Source of the DNA: an uncultured Spirochaetales bacterium
GTDB lineage: Bacteria > Spirochaetota > Spirochaetia > Sphaerochaetales > Sphaerochaetaceae
NCBI GenBank assembly: GCA_949288415.1
Contig: CASEKE010000013.1
Span: 1-64,000 of the forward strand
Direction: 5' to 3'
Length of the DNA: 64,000 nucleotides
The notes beneath the pieces are model-generated. The model was not told where the DNA came from, ran no database searches, and saw only the letters and a list, made by a program, of their open reading frames with translations. The translations under genes were made by a program, and so were the position numbers. Positions 33,797 through 41,565 of the stretch are shown piece by piece; within the stretch, counting starts at the first letter, position 1; each line of letters opens with the position of its first letter.

Positions 33797-35065
33797 ATGC
33801 CGTTCACACTTGTCACAGAAGAGATCGTCGCAGAGAAGGACGAGTTCATACGAGAAATCGAGGAAAGCGGGAGCTACAGCTTCCCTCCTTCGGATGAGTA
33901 TCCCATTTCCGATCTGACCGACGGCAAAAAGGGGATGATGTTCGCCCTTCTCGTCGCTCGTGCTTCCACAGGAGAGAAAAAGATTCTCAGGGGATTCTCC
34001 GGTCTCGCAAAGGGACGCTGTACGATTCCCGGCTATGTTCCGCCATGCTACAGCGCAAACGAATTCACGAGAATCGCGGAAAGCTACGACAAAACGATAA
34101 AGGATCTCGGAAAGCGGATTCTAGAGGGAGAAGACCTCTCGGAAGAAAGGCGGAAGACGACGCACGAGGCTCTTGCCAGACTCAACGAACTCTATTCGTT
34201 CGCCGACATAGATTCGCACCGTTTCGGCCTTGACGAGATAGGAAAGGATCTGCCTACGGGAACTGGCGACTGCGCCGGGATAAAAGTCCTCAACCAGGCG
34301 TTCAGAAAAGGCTGGCAGGTCGAAGGCTTTATAGAGTTCTACTATGGGAAAGACACAGCGGAAAGAAAAAGCGGAGAGATATACCCTCCATGCCGGAGCC
34401 GCTGCGAGAAGCTGATCGAAAGAATGCTGAAACTGTCCTTCGTCTACGTATGCGACGATTTTGCGATAGTCGACAAGCCGGCAGGACTGCTCTCCGTCCC
34501 CGGGCGCGGCGAGGACAAGGCCGACTGCGTATCGGCACGTTTCCACCGCCTTTTTCCATCCTCTCCCGAGCAGTGCTTCGTGCATCGCCTGGACATGGAT
34601 ACATCCGGACTTCTGGTCCTTGCACGCAACAGGCAGTCCCACAGAAGCCTATCGATGGCCTTCGAGGACAGGCTCGTCAGGAAGGAGTACGAAGCCTTGC
34701 TGGAAGGACGGCTGGAAACGATGGCAGGAACGATCGACCTTCCGATAAGGAGCGACCCCAGCAACAGGCCTTACCAGGTAGTGGACATAAAAAACGGCAA
34801 AAGATCCGTCACCGGATACAAGGTGCTCGGATTCACGACAATAGACGGGGTTCTATGCACAAGAGTACGTTTCTTTCCCGAGACAGGAAGGACGCATCAG
34901 ATAAGGGTACACTCGGCATACGGCCTCGGACATCCGATAAAAGGCGACAGACTCTACGGCAGCAGAAAGGATGGCGAAAGGCTGTTGCTGCACGCGGCAC
35001 TGCTGAGCTTTCCCCACCCATCGACCGGAGAGACGATGACGTTCACCTCCGAGGTGCCGTTCTGA
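33797..35065 (+). CDS. RluA-family pseudouridine synthase with long N-terminal region
   Basis: A 422-residue protein. The C-terminal 220 residues are an RluA-type pseudouridine synthase with catalytic Asp in HRLDMDTSGLLVLARN and the later GRTHQIRVH. The MD in HRLDMDTSG resembles E. coli RluA, which modifies tRNA and 23S rRNA. The N-terminal 210 residues include GTGDCAGIKVLNQAFRKGW and GFIEFYYG, a region found in a subset of long RluA homologues whose role is unknown to me. There is no ribosome site; an AATAAT -10 (eight bases before the ATG) after TTGCCC suggests leaderless transcription right after the tRNA terminator. Confidence 0.9.
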   Translation: MPFTLVTEEIVAEKDEFIREIEESGSYSFPPSDEYPISDLTDGKKGMMFALLVARASTGEKKILRGFSGLAKGRCTIPGYVPPCYSANEFTRIAESYDKTIKDLGKRILEGEDLSEERRKTTHEALARLNELYSFADIDSHRFGLDEIGKDLPTGTGDCAGIKVLNQAFRKGWQVEGFIEFYYGKDTAERKSGEIYPPCRSRCEKLIERMLKLSFVYVCDDFAIVDKPAGLLSVPGRGEDKADCVSARFHRLFPSSPEQCFVHRLDMDTSGLLVLARNRQSHRSLSMAFEDRLVRKEYEALLEGRLETMAGTIDLPIRSDPSNRPYQVVDIKNGKRSVTGYKVLGFTTIDGVLCTRVRFFPETGRTHQIRVHSAYGLGHPIKGDRLYGSRKDGERLLLHAALLSFPHPSTGETMTFTSEVPF

Positions 35066-35067
35066 AG

Positions 35068-35850
35068 TCAGCGCCTGCCGAGTACCTCGTCGACCTTGAG
35101 AAACCTGAATCCCGGATATGACGAGAAGAAACCCTCGAGCATCGGCAGCGATCTTGAAGTATTCTCAGGCTTGTGAGCATCGGTTGCCGGCACCGTTCTG
35201 ATGCCTTTGTCGACAGCCATGTCCCAGAATTCGCGCATCGGGTAGGACGGCCGATCGTACTTCGAAGGTCTGATCAGTCCGTTTCCGTTCGCTTCAAGGA
35301 TCATGCCGAGGTCCTTTGCCGCATCGATTATCGCTTTCGATACGGCTTTGGCCTCATCGTCGAACTTTTCATATCCGATGAAGAACACGTCAGGATGCGC
35401 AAGGTATGTGAAAAAACCCGACCTCATGCCCTTTATCGTGGAGTCGGCATAAAGCGCAAGATCGCTCTTTGCAAGAGGACGGGTGAATATCGACCTGTAG
35501 GATCCATCGATAAGCGTGTAATGGGTACCGAAAATCAGGTAGTCGGTCTCCTGCCTGAGTTCCTCGTAATAGTGTTCCATGTCATCGAAGTAGTCGCACT
35601 CCCAGCCAAGAAGTACCTCGAGTCCCTTCTTCGAGTATTCCTCCCGCACCTTGGCGACATCCGATGTGAACCTATCCTTCATCGCATAGGCCATACGGGA
35701 AGCGGAAAGCCTGTCGTCGGGAAACGGCAGATGTTCGGTGAAGCCGAGCACCTTAAGTCCGGAGCGGAGCGCCGACTCCGCGTAATCCGAAGGATTTCCC
35801 TCCCCATGTCCGCAGTATCTACTGTGCGTATGCAGATTGTAGTCGATCAT
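35068..35850 (-). CDS. hisK: Histidinol-phosphatase of the PHP family
   Basis: A 260-residue PHP enzyme: NLHTHSRYCGHGEGNP at the N-terminus, GFTEH, GWECDYF, FGTHYT, AHPDVF and the C-terminal ATDAHKP supply the metal ligands. This is the HisK/HisJ histidinol-phosphatase pattern and length, the enzyme that removes phosphate from L-histidinol phosphate in histidine synthesis. No other his gene is nearby, so a related sugar phosphatase role cannot be excluded. Its ATG overlaps the stop of the coiled-coil gene upstream (ATGA). Confidence 0.85.
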   Translation of the reverse strand: MIDYNLHTHSRYCGHGEGNPSDYAESALRSGLKVLGFTEHLPFPDDRLSASRMAYAMKDRFTSDVAKVREEYSKKGLEVLLGWECDYFDDMEHYYEELRQETDYLIFGTHYTLIDGSYRSIFTRPLAKSDLALYADSTIKGMRSGFFTYLAHPDVFFIGYEKFDDEAKAVSKAIIDAAKDLGMILEANGNGLIRPSKYDRPSYPMREFWDMAVDKGIRTVPATDAHKPENTSRSLPMLEGFFSSYPGFRFLKVDEVLGRR

Positions 35851-36926
35851 AAATCCCAGTCTCCTCCCCTTCCTTCTTCGCCGGAATCTTCGTCGTTCGA
35901 CGGTGAAAGCTTCCCGAGTTCGTCCTTGAGAGCCCTTATTTCAGCATAAATGGAATCGATCTTTTCATCGATTCTCTTTTTCTCGTCCTCAAGTGCGTAG
36001 ATTCTCCTGAAGTTGTCGTCGATCAGGCTGCGTATGTCCCTTTCCTTTGCGGCAAGATAAAGCTTCTCCTCGTCACGCTTGAGATCATCGAGCTCCCGAT
36101 CCAACAGGATGAGCCTTTCAAGAATCGAAAGCACATCCTCGCCCGTGTTCTCGTCGATCCAGGTCTCGGCCTTCGAGTAAAGCCGTTCGGCATACGCGAC
36201 AGCATCGCAATAGAATGCGGACTCGCTTTCCTTTATGGACTCGTCCAGCTTTTTTACATCTTCGCCGCTGAGGCCGTCTTTCTCGTCGAATGCGGCAATG
36301 CGCTTCTTGAAGTCTTCGAGTAAGTTTCTCAACTTCATCCGCTCGCTTTCGAGATTCCGTATGTCCGATATCAGCTTTACCGCCTTCTCTCCGGTGACAA
36401 GGCCTTCCTTGCCCTCCTCGAAAAGTCTGTCGGAATATCCCACGTACCTCTCGCGCCGCAATTTGTCGAAGTCCTTGAGATTCTTCCTGTAGGAAAGCTT
36501 TTTCAGAAAGGACTTGTCCCCGGATTCGGTCAGTTTCCTGTAGACTCGTGCATCCTCGTCCATGAAATCGACGGATCTGTCAAGCACTCCCATGGAACGC
36601 TGCTCGAACAGCACCGCCCCGAGACTGAGCTTCTTCTCTTCCAGACTGCCGTCGATCTCGGCCAGCTTCTTTTCAATGCGGTTCTTCTTTTCCACAAGAT
36701 CGTGCCTGGCCGAAAGGCTTCCCACGGCCTCCGCCCTGTACTCTCTCATTCCATCAAGAGAATTCAGGCGGTCGGAAAGCCTACCGAACTCGTCCTCCTC
36801 GTCCCTCGTCTCGTCGTTCCTCGCAAGAACGGCTATCGCGAGATCGTAAAGCAACGCCGACCTGTCGTTTCTCAGGTCTTCTCTCTTGTCGTTGATGCTT
36901 TTGAATTCAGGGGCGAAAAGTTCCAT
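35847..36926 (-). CDS. Coiled-coil protein of unknown function
   Basis: A 359-residue cytoplasmic protein from the ATG at 36926. Almost the whole length is predicted helix with heptad patterns, especially residues about 85-125, 195-230 and 270-345 (for example KRIDEKIDSIYAEIRALKDE). No catalytic motif and no membrane segment are seen, and I do not recognise a family. It overlaps hisK by four bases. An upstream TTG extension to 37013 is possible but adds a hydrophobic stretch without a ribosome site, and its first codon lies at the edge of a plus-strand -35 box. Confidence 0.7.
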   Translation of the reverse strand: MELFAPEFKSINDKREDLRNDRSALLYDLAIAVLARNDETRDEEDEFGRLSDRLNSLDGMREYRAEAVGSLSARHDLVEKKNRIEKKLAEIDGSLEEKKLSLGAVLFEQRSMGVLDRSVDFMDEDARVYRKLTESGDKSFLKKLSYRKNLKDFDKLRRERYVGYSDRLFEEGKEGLVTGEKAVKLISDIRNLESERMKLRNLLEDFKKRIAAFDEKDGLSGEDVKKLDESIKESESAFYCDAVAYAERLYSKAETWIDENTGEDVLSILERLILLDRELDDLKRDEEKLYLAAKERDIRSLIDDNFRRIYALEDEKKRIDEKIDSIYAEIRALKDELGKLSPSNDEDSGEEGRGGDWDL

Positions 36927-37006
36927 TGCAAGATAAAATGATAGCACAACATCCCTTTCCTTGCCATAGATAAGGAAAAAGAGAGATGTCTTGAGGGCCT
37001 GATTTG

Positions 37007-37035
37007 TTGACAAAGAGGGAATAGAAATATATCCT
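37007..37035 (+). promoter_or_regulatory. Consensus-like promoter with a ~100-base leader
   Basis: TTGACA (37007-37012), a 17-base spacer, then TATCCT (37030-37035). The predicted leader runs to the ATG at 37143. An AAGGAG at about 37123 is 13 bases from the start codon. A structured or cold-responsive leader is possible. Confidence 0.65.
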
Positions 37036-37142
37036 TTTCCAGTGTTGTACGACTATTTCATAAGTGCGACATTGAGGACCTCTATACCATACCCAGTTAA
37101 GATATGTCCCGTTTCATCTATTCAAGGAGTTTGAATTAAACT

Positions 37143-37820
37143 ATGGACAAGGATGACAAGTCTCAGCTTTCGCCTGAGATGCTCAGCGAGAGGATAAAGG
37201 CGATCCTGGAGAAGATCAAGACCGATTCCAACACCAACCCCGCAGAGCTCGAGGAGATCAAGAAGATCATCAGAAAGAACGTTCCGCTCTTCATGAGAGG
37301 CGCATTTTCCGCATTCGTTCTCAGGGAGCTCATGAACTGCAGGACGCAGGGCCCGAGAAAGGACAGAAGGGAAAGAAGGGAAAGCCAGGCAGTAGCTGAA
37401 AAGAGGAAGGACCAGAACAGGACCACGTTCCCACAGAAGGAACATGCCGTCCAGATGAAGGCAGCAGACGCCGCCGAGGACGCAAGAGCGGAGGTGGAGA
37501 CGAATGACGATACCACATCCCGCCAGAGCGCTCAGGACGATCTTGCGGCAAAGGCCGAGAAGGAAGAGAGGGTCATTCCCGAAGGAGCCAAGACGCTGTA
37601 CCTCAACGTCGGAAAGATGAAGAGGCTCTATGCGAAGAATCTCTCACAGCTGCTCCAGAGCGAACTTGGGATCACGAGGGAGGACATATACAGCCTCCGT
37701 GTACATGACAAATACTCGTTCATCACCATGAGCGAGGAGAACTGCGAAAAGGCGATCGAGAAGCTGAACGGCAAGGACATCAACGGACGCACCGCAATGC
37801 TCAACTACTCGAACCGCTGA
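37143..37820 (+). CDS. Free-standing DbpA-type RNA-binding domain protein
   Basis: A 225-residue protein without helicase motifs. Residues 1 to about 65 are helical and end in LFMRGAFSAFVLREL. Residues 66-145 are a charged, low-complexity linker rich in Arg, Lys, Glu, Asp and Gln. Residues about 150-225 (from TLYLNVGKMKRLYAKNLSQL to GRTAMLNYSNR) form a DbpA-like RNA-recognition domain, as found at the end of DEAD-box helicases. It probably binds rRNA or structured RNA and may work with, or compete with, the helicase of 1916-3793, which has the same domain. It is monocistronic with its own promoter and terminator. Confidence 0.82.
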   Translation: MDKDDKSQLSPEMLSERIKAILEKIKTDSNTNPAELEEIKKIIRKNVPLFMRGAFSAFVLRELMNCRTQGPRKDRRERRESQAVAEKRKDQNRTTFPQKEHAVQMKAADAAEDARAEVETNDDTTSRQSAQDDLAAKAEKEERVIPEGAKTLYLNVGKMKRLYAKNLSQLLQSELGITREDIYSLRVHDKYSFITMSEENCEKAIEKLNGKDINGRTAMLNYSNR

Positions 37821-37840
37821 TCGCATACCGTTCGTCAAAG

Positions 37841-37869
37841 GGGACCTGCGCTTGCAAGGTCCCTTTTTT
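37841..37869 (+). terminator. Terminator of the RNA-binding protein gene
   Basis: GGGACCT (37841-37847) pairs with AGGTCCC (37857-37863), followed by TTTTTT. The ribosome site of the next gene (AAAAAGGAGG) begins only two bases later. Confidence 0.85.
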
Positions 37870-37886
37870 CAAAAAGGAGGAGAGAC

Positions 37887-38525
37887 ATGAGAATCCAGCC
37901 GTTCACCAGCGGAATATGCAACACGAATTCGTTCGTAGCATACGGATATGCCAGCGCAAAGGCACTCGTAGTGGACGCCCCTGACGGCAACGATGCGGTC
38001 GTGGCTTTCCTCAGGAAGGAAAAGCTGGAACCCGAAGCCATACTCCTGACACATGGACACTTCGACCATGTGATGGGACTGCCCACGCTGCTGGAAGCCT
38101 ACCCCGGAACTCCGGTATTCGTATCAAAAAACGACTATTATCTCCTTGAAGACAAAGGAGCCGGGAACATGGAACTTTTCAGAACGTGCTTCCCCTCTTT
38201 CGAAAAAATGCTTTTACAGAACATGTCCAGCCTACCCGAGGAGTACAAGTTCTATGAAGACGAGGCGTTCGGTTTCAAGGTCATTTCCACCCCGGGACAT
38301 ACTCCGGGGTCCGTATCGTTGCACAACGTAGCGGAGAATCTCCTTTTCTCCGGAGACACGCTCTTTGCATCGAGCTACGGCAGGACCGATTTCCCCCGCT
38401 CCAGCGCACGCGACATCGCAAGATCGCTCAGGACGTTGCTGGCCCTTCCGGAGGACACTCTGGTCCTTCCGGGACACGGTACAGGTACGACGATAGGCAG
38501 GGAGAGAAATAACCTTTACATCTGA
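37887..38525 (+). CDS. Metallo-beta-lactamase-fold hydrolase, glyoxalase II-like
   Basis: A 212-residue cytoplasmic protein with THGHFDH (His56, His58, Asp60, His61), a later STPGHTPGSV, FSGDTLF and PGHGTGT. This is the glyoxalase II / YcbL-type set for a dinuclear metal site. Substrates in this group are thioesters or small acyl compounds; lactoylglutathione is unlikely to be the native one without evidence. A good AAGGAGG precedes the ATG. The purO-like gene follows after 37 bases and is probably co-transcribed. Confidence 0.88.
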   Translation: MRIQPFTSGICNTNSFVAYGYASAKALVVDAPDGNDAVVAFLRKEKLEPEAILLTHGHFDHVMGLPTLLEAYPGTPVFVSKNDYYLLEDKGAGNMELFRTCFPSFEKMLLQNMSSLPEEYKFYEDEAFGFKVISTPGHTPGSVSLHNVAENLLFSGDTLFASSYGRTDFPRSSARDIARSLRTLLALPEDTLVLPGHGTGTTIGRERNNLYI

Positions 38526-38562
38526 ACACTTTTCCATGGTAGAATTCAGGAAAGGAGATTCT

Positions 38563-39264
38563 ATGGAAAAGCTTCTGTCCTACCTTGCCCGGAACACATA
38601 TCCCGGACGGGCGATCCTGATGGGACGCCTGGCCGATTCACGTCCGTTTCTTTCCTTCGTCCTCACGGGAAAGAGAAAAGAGAGTCTCAACAGAGTCATA
38701 AGAAAGACCGAAGATGGAATAAGACTTGAATTCTACGACGAAAAAATCAAGGGAAACAGCAAGATACTGATCTACAACCCGCTCAGGATATTCGAAGGAA
38801 AGGCGATACTCTCCAACGGAAACCAGAGCGACACGATAAAGGAAAGCCTGGAGAACTGGGACACGTTCACTTCGGCCATGTTCCTGCACAAGGCGGACGA
38901 CGACAGACCGGGGAACTCAAAGATAGCCGGAATATTGGACCTGAGGAACGGAGACCTCAAGATGAGCGTCCTCAAGAAGGACGAGGACGGAGTGGACGAG
39001 CGTTTCTTCTACAACTACGAACGGATAATCGATGGAAGAGCGTTCTTCATCTCATCCTATTCGGCACCCGGAGTTCCGTTCACGGGAGAACCTCTCAAAA
39101 TCAGGTGCGAAACTGACCTGGGAACGATCCACAGGACAATATGGAATGCGATCGCTGCCGAGCACAGGATAAGCCTATACTCTGCCGCTTTCGGAGGCGA
39201 CTGCTCGATCTCGGAGGAGATCGTCACGAACAGACTGATAGAGGAAAAGGCGCAGAAGGCCTGA
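38563..39264 (+). CDS. purO: Archaeal-type IMP cyclohydrolase family protein
   Basis: A 233-residue protein matching the PurO family, which closes the ring of FAICAR to give IMP, the last step of purine synthesis in many archaea. Recognisable points are YPGRAILMGR at the N-terminus, the NRV stretch, ILSNGNQSDTI (compare the NGSHTDTI of archaeal PurO) and SKIAGILDL. Most bacteria use the PurH C-terminal domain for this step instead. The start at 38563 is fixed by AAAGGAG six bases upstream. Enzymatic function in this organism is inferred from the family only. Confidence 0.8.
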   Translation: MEKLLSYLARNTYPGRAILMGRLADSRPFLSFVLTGKRKESLNRVIRKTEDGIRLEFYDEKIKGNSKILIYNPLRIFEGKAILSNGNQSDTIKESLENWDTFTSAMFLHKADDDRPGNSKIAGILDLRNGDLKMSVLKKDEDGVDERFFYNYERIIDGRAFFISSYSAPGVPFTGEPLKIRCETDLGTIHRTIWNAIAAEHRISLYSAAFGGDCSISEEIVTNRLIEEKAQKA

Positions 39265-39274
39265 CCGGAACAAA

Positions 39275-39303
39275 AAAACGCCACCCCTGAAAAAGGATGG
39301 CGC
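39275..39303 (-). terminator. Terminator of the dksA-like gene
   Basis: On the minus strand GCGCCATCC pairs imperfectly with GGGTGGCG, followed by a run of seven T (plus-strand A run at about 39271-39277). It lies between convergent genes. Confidence 0.65.
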
Positions 39304-39314
39304 AACTATCGGGA

Positions 39315-39668
39315 CTATCTTTCAAGTCTTTCATTCTTTGTCTTGCATTCTATGCAAAGAACCGCTGACGGAATCGCTCTGAGTCTTCCTTCGGGAATCT
39401 TCTTGCCACACTGAAGGCAATAGCCGTATTTGCCTTCGCTTATTCTCTTCAAAGCACCTTCGATCGCCTTCAGCCTCTTGGCGTCCATCGCGTTGAGAGC
39501 CTCCATCTTCTTGAAGGCGCCCTCGTCGGAAGCGAGATCGCTCGAATCCTTTCCCGAAGCGGCCAAGGCTTCCGTTCGGAAGTTGTCCTCCTCCGAGTTC
39601 AGCTTTGCAAGAAGCTCATTCCTTTCCTTGAGCAGAGACTCCTGCATCTCCTGGGTAAATGCGTCCAT
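39315..39668 (-). CDS. DksA/TraR-family zinc-finger regulator
   Basis: A 117-residue protein: an N-terminal coiled coil (about 5-75, with several acidic residues at the turn region DSSDLASDEG) and a C-terminal C4 zinc finger with Cys84, Cys87, Cys105 and Cys108. DksA-type proteins bind the RNA polymerase secondary channel and modulate rRNA and stress promoters, often with ppGpp. The length is shorter than E. coli DksA (151) and like the short forms of many bacteria. GGGGGT lies six bases before the ATG. A good minus-strand promoter lies at 39705-39733. Confidence 0.9.
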   Translation of the reverse strand: MDAFTQEMQESLLKERNELLAKLNSEEDNFRTEALAASGKDSSDLASDEGAFKKMEALNAMDAKRLKAIEGALKRISEGKYGYCLQCGKKIPEGRLRAIPSAVLCIECKTKNERLER

Positions 39669-39704
39669 TTATTTACCCCCCTTTTCGTTTGATGTTATGC
39701 ATGT

Positions 39705-39733
39705 AAAATACAATGCATATAGGTCAAGGTCAA
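39705..39733 (-). promoter_or_regulatory. Promoter of the dksA-like gene
   Basis: On the minus strand TTGACC (39728-39733), 17 bases, TATTTT (39705-39710). A second TTGACC is directly adjacent (39722-39727), giving a TTGACCTTGACC tandem. Confidence 0.55.
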
Positions 39734-39765
39734 GGTTTATTTTGAAAAAAACGCAATTCCAAGCC

Positions 39766-39981
39766 TCATTCCTCTGTTTTTTCCTGTTCAACCTCTTTCA
39801 TCGCTTTCAAAAGCCGTCCGACCGAAAAGAACAGGAAACGGAGTATGAACACATAGACGAGAAAGACGACCAAGGCTATCCATCGCGGCCCGGTATAGAC
39901 CGCGAGAAGCAGGATGAAACCTACCGTCATGAATACGACGAGAAGGGATATGCTTACCTTTATTCTTGTCCTAGATGTCAC
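39766..39981 (-). CDS. Small two-segment membrane protein
   Basis: A 71-residue protein with two hydrophobic segments (about 8-28 and 32-52) and a charged C-terminal tail (GRLLKAMKEVEQEKTEE). The N-terminus is basic, so both ends are probably cytoplasmic. It overlaps the thrH stop region by 11 bases and is co-transcribed with it. No family is recognised. Confidence 0.65.
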   Translation of the reverse strand: MTSRTRIKVSISLLVVFMTVGFILLLAVYTGPRWIALVVFLVYVFILRFLFFSVGRLLKAMKEVEQEKTEE

Positions 39982-40582
39982 TTTCCACGAACTCCCTTAT
40001 CACGGCGAGGAATTCGTCATAGTCCCTGGCGAGCCTCAGATCCGGCTGCTCCTTGAGAATGTTCTCGGGGGCACGGAATAGGCATCCGGCATCGGCCGTG
40101 CGGATCATGGAAATGTCGTTGTAGCTGTCGCCTGCGGCGAAAGTTCTGAGGCCCATGCTCCTGAAGCCCTCTATGGCCTTCCTCTTTCCGTCGTTCTGTC
40201 TCATTTTCACGGATTCTATCATCCCCATGTCGTCCATCACGAGGCTGTTGCAGAGGATTGTCGGCCATCCGAGCTGCCGCATGAGCGGAGATGCGAACTC
40301 CCTGAACGTATCGGAAAGAATGACGACCTGGGTCATCGCCCTCAGAGCCTCCAGAAATTCCACCGCTCCGTCCAATGGCCTTATCCGGGAGATCACATCC
40401 TGGATGTCCGCCAGGGAAAGATTCTCCCTTCTCAGTATGCCGATCCTGTACTTCATCAGCTTGTCGTAGTCCGGTTCGTCCCGCGTCGTTATCTTAAGCT
40501 CTTCCAGCCCCGTCTTCTCCGCGAAGCTGATCCATATCTCAGGGACAAGTACGCCCTCAAGGTCAAGACAGATTATGTTCAT
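39971..40582 (-). CDS. thrH: ThrH-type HAD phosphatase (phosphoserine phosphatase / homoserine phosphotransferase)
   Basis: A 203-residue HAD-family enzyme: CLDLEGVLVPEIW (Asp7 nucleophile, with Glu9 in place of the usual second Asp, which is the ThrH signature), VILSDTF for motif II, Lys at about 133 and AAGDSYNDISM for motif IV. ThrH dephosphorylates phosphoserine and can transfer phosphate to homoserine. It has no ribosome site; GATAAT lies six bases before the ATG on the minus strand (40589-40594), which suggests a leaderless message. Confidence 0.92.
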   Translation of the reverse strand: MNIICLDLEGVLVPEIWISFAEKTGLEELKITTRDEPDYDKLMKYRIGILRRENLSLADIQDVISRIRPLDGAVEFLEALRAMTQVVILSDTFREFASPLMRQLGWPTILCNSLVMDDMGMIESVKMRQNDGKRKAIEGFRSMGLRTFAAGDSYNDISMIRTADAGCLFRAPENILKEQPDLRLARDYDEFLAVIREFVESDI

Positions 40583-40636
40583 GCGGCTATTATCGCAGGA
40601 AAGGGAATTAAATTAAAGGACTTCCGAAAAGCTTCC

Positions 40637-40665
40637 TTGAAAAAAAGTACGCTCTATGCTGTACT
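40637..40665 (+). promoter_or_regulatory. Promoter of the DMT transporter gene, leaderless type
   Basis: TTGAAA (40637-40642), 17 bases, TGTACT (40660-40665), seven bases, then ATG 40673. The TTG that could be read as an upstream start codon is here better explained as the -35 box. Confidence 0.55.
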
Positions 40666-40672
40666 TCAACCC

Positions 40673-41563
40673 ATGGAAGCAAAGACAGGAAGAGCGTACA
40701 TAGGAGCATTCCTCATCGGGGCGGTGATCTCCCTGATGGTCACGTTCAACACCGAATTCGGAAGACTCACCTCGAGCGAGGTCAGCACGACGGTCAACCA
40801 GATAGTCGGAATAGTGCTGCTCTCCGCGCTGATGGCTGCCGCAAGGGGCAACGAAAAGATCAATCCGCCGAGACGTCATGCCGGCTGGTACATGTACTTC
40901 GGAGGGCTCTTCGGCATCGCGATCATTTCGATCAACTACGTCGCGGTCGTCAATACCGGCGCCACTGTCGCGATGGCCGGTGCAGTCTTCGGACAGAGCC
41001 TCATGGGATTCATCTTCGACGTCACGGGCCTTTTCGGAATGGAAAGAAGGAACATATCCGCACGGAGGACAGTCTCTCTCCTGGTAAGCTGCTCGGGAAT
41101 CCTCATGATGCTTGCCGGCGGCACCATAGACGCGATATATCTTCTGCTCTCGATGTCGGCAGGTGCTCTGACTATGATGCAGATGGTCTACAACAGCACG
41201 CTGGCGAAAGCCAAAGGTGCATTCTACTCCGCCAGATGCAACGTGATATCAGGTCTTGCAGGGGCACTTCTATATTCGTTCATATTCCATCCGGCAACCA
41301 CTATTGCGGGCCTTGAAGCGCTTGATGAAGTCCCTTTCCTGCTCATGATCGCAGGAGGAACGCTTGCCTGCATAGTAGTAGTCGGTACCAACGTCATTAT
41401 CCCGCGGATCTCTGCAGTGCATTCCGCCCTGCTCCTTTCATCGGGACAGATACTTGCCGCCGTCCTAATAGACTATCTTCTCTACGGAATCTTCACGGCG
41501 CCGCTTCTTGCCGGGGCGATCGTGATGCTGGTCGGAATGGCCATAGGCGGAAAGGAAAAATAG
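40673..41563 (+). CDS. DMT-superfamily transporter, duplicated DUF606/YdcZ type
   Basis: A 296-residue inner-membrane protein with about ten membrane segments. Two similar halves of about 145 residues each can be seen: both start with a glycine-rich segment after a charged N-terminus and both contain a GAxxxxGQ(S)L or SSGQILAA segment. YdcZ/DUF606 proteins are normally about 150 residues, so this is the fused form. Substrate is unknown. The gene is divergent from thrH and convergent with the AI-2E transporter gene, whose end is two bases away. Confidence 0.82.
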   Translation: MEAKTGRAYIGAFLIGAVISLMVTFNTEFGRLTSSEVSTTVNQIVGIVLLSALMAAARGNEKINPPRRHAGWYMYFGGLFGIAIISINYVAVVNTGATVAMAGAVFGQSLMGFIFDVTGLFGMERRNISARRTVSLLVSCSGILMMLAGGTIDAIYLLLSMSAGALTMMQMVYNSTLAKAKGAFYSARCNVISGLAGALLYSFIFHPATTIAGLEALDEVPFLLMIAGGTLACIVVVGTNVIIPRISAVHSALLLSSGQILAAVLIDYLLYGIFTAPLLAGAIVMLVGMAIGGKEK

Positions 41564-41565
41564 AC

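Noticed and set aside
39722-39733. TTGACC tandem upstream of the dksA-like gene as an operator repeat
   Set aside because: One copy is fully explained as the -35 box. Two six-base copies are too few to claim a binding site.
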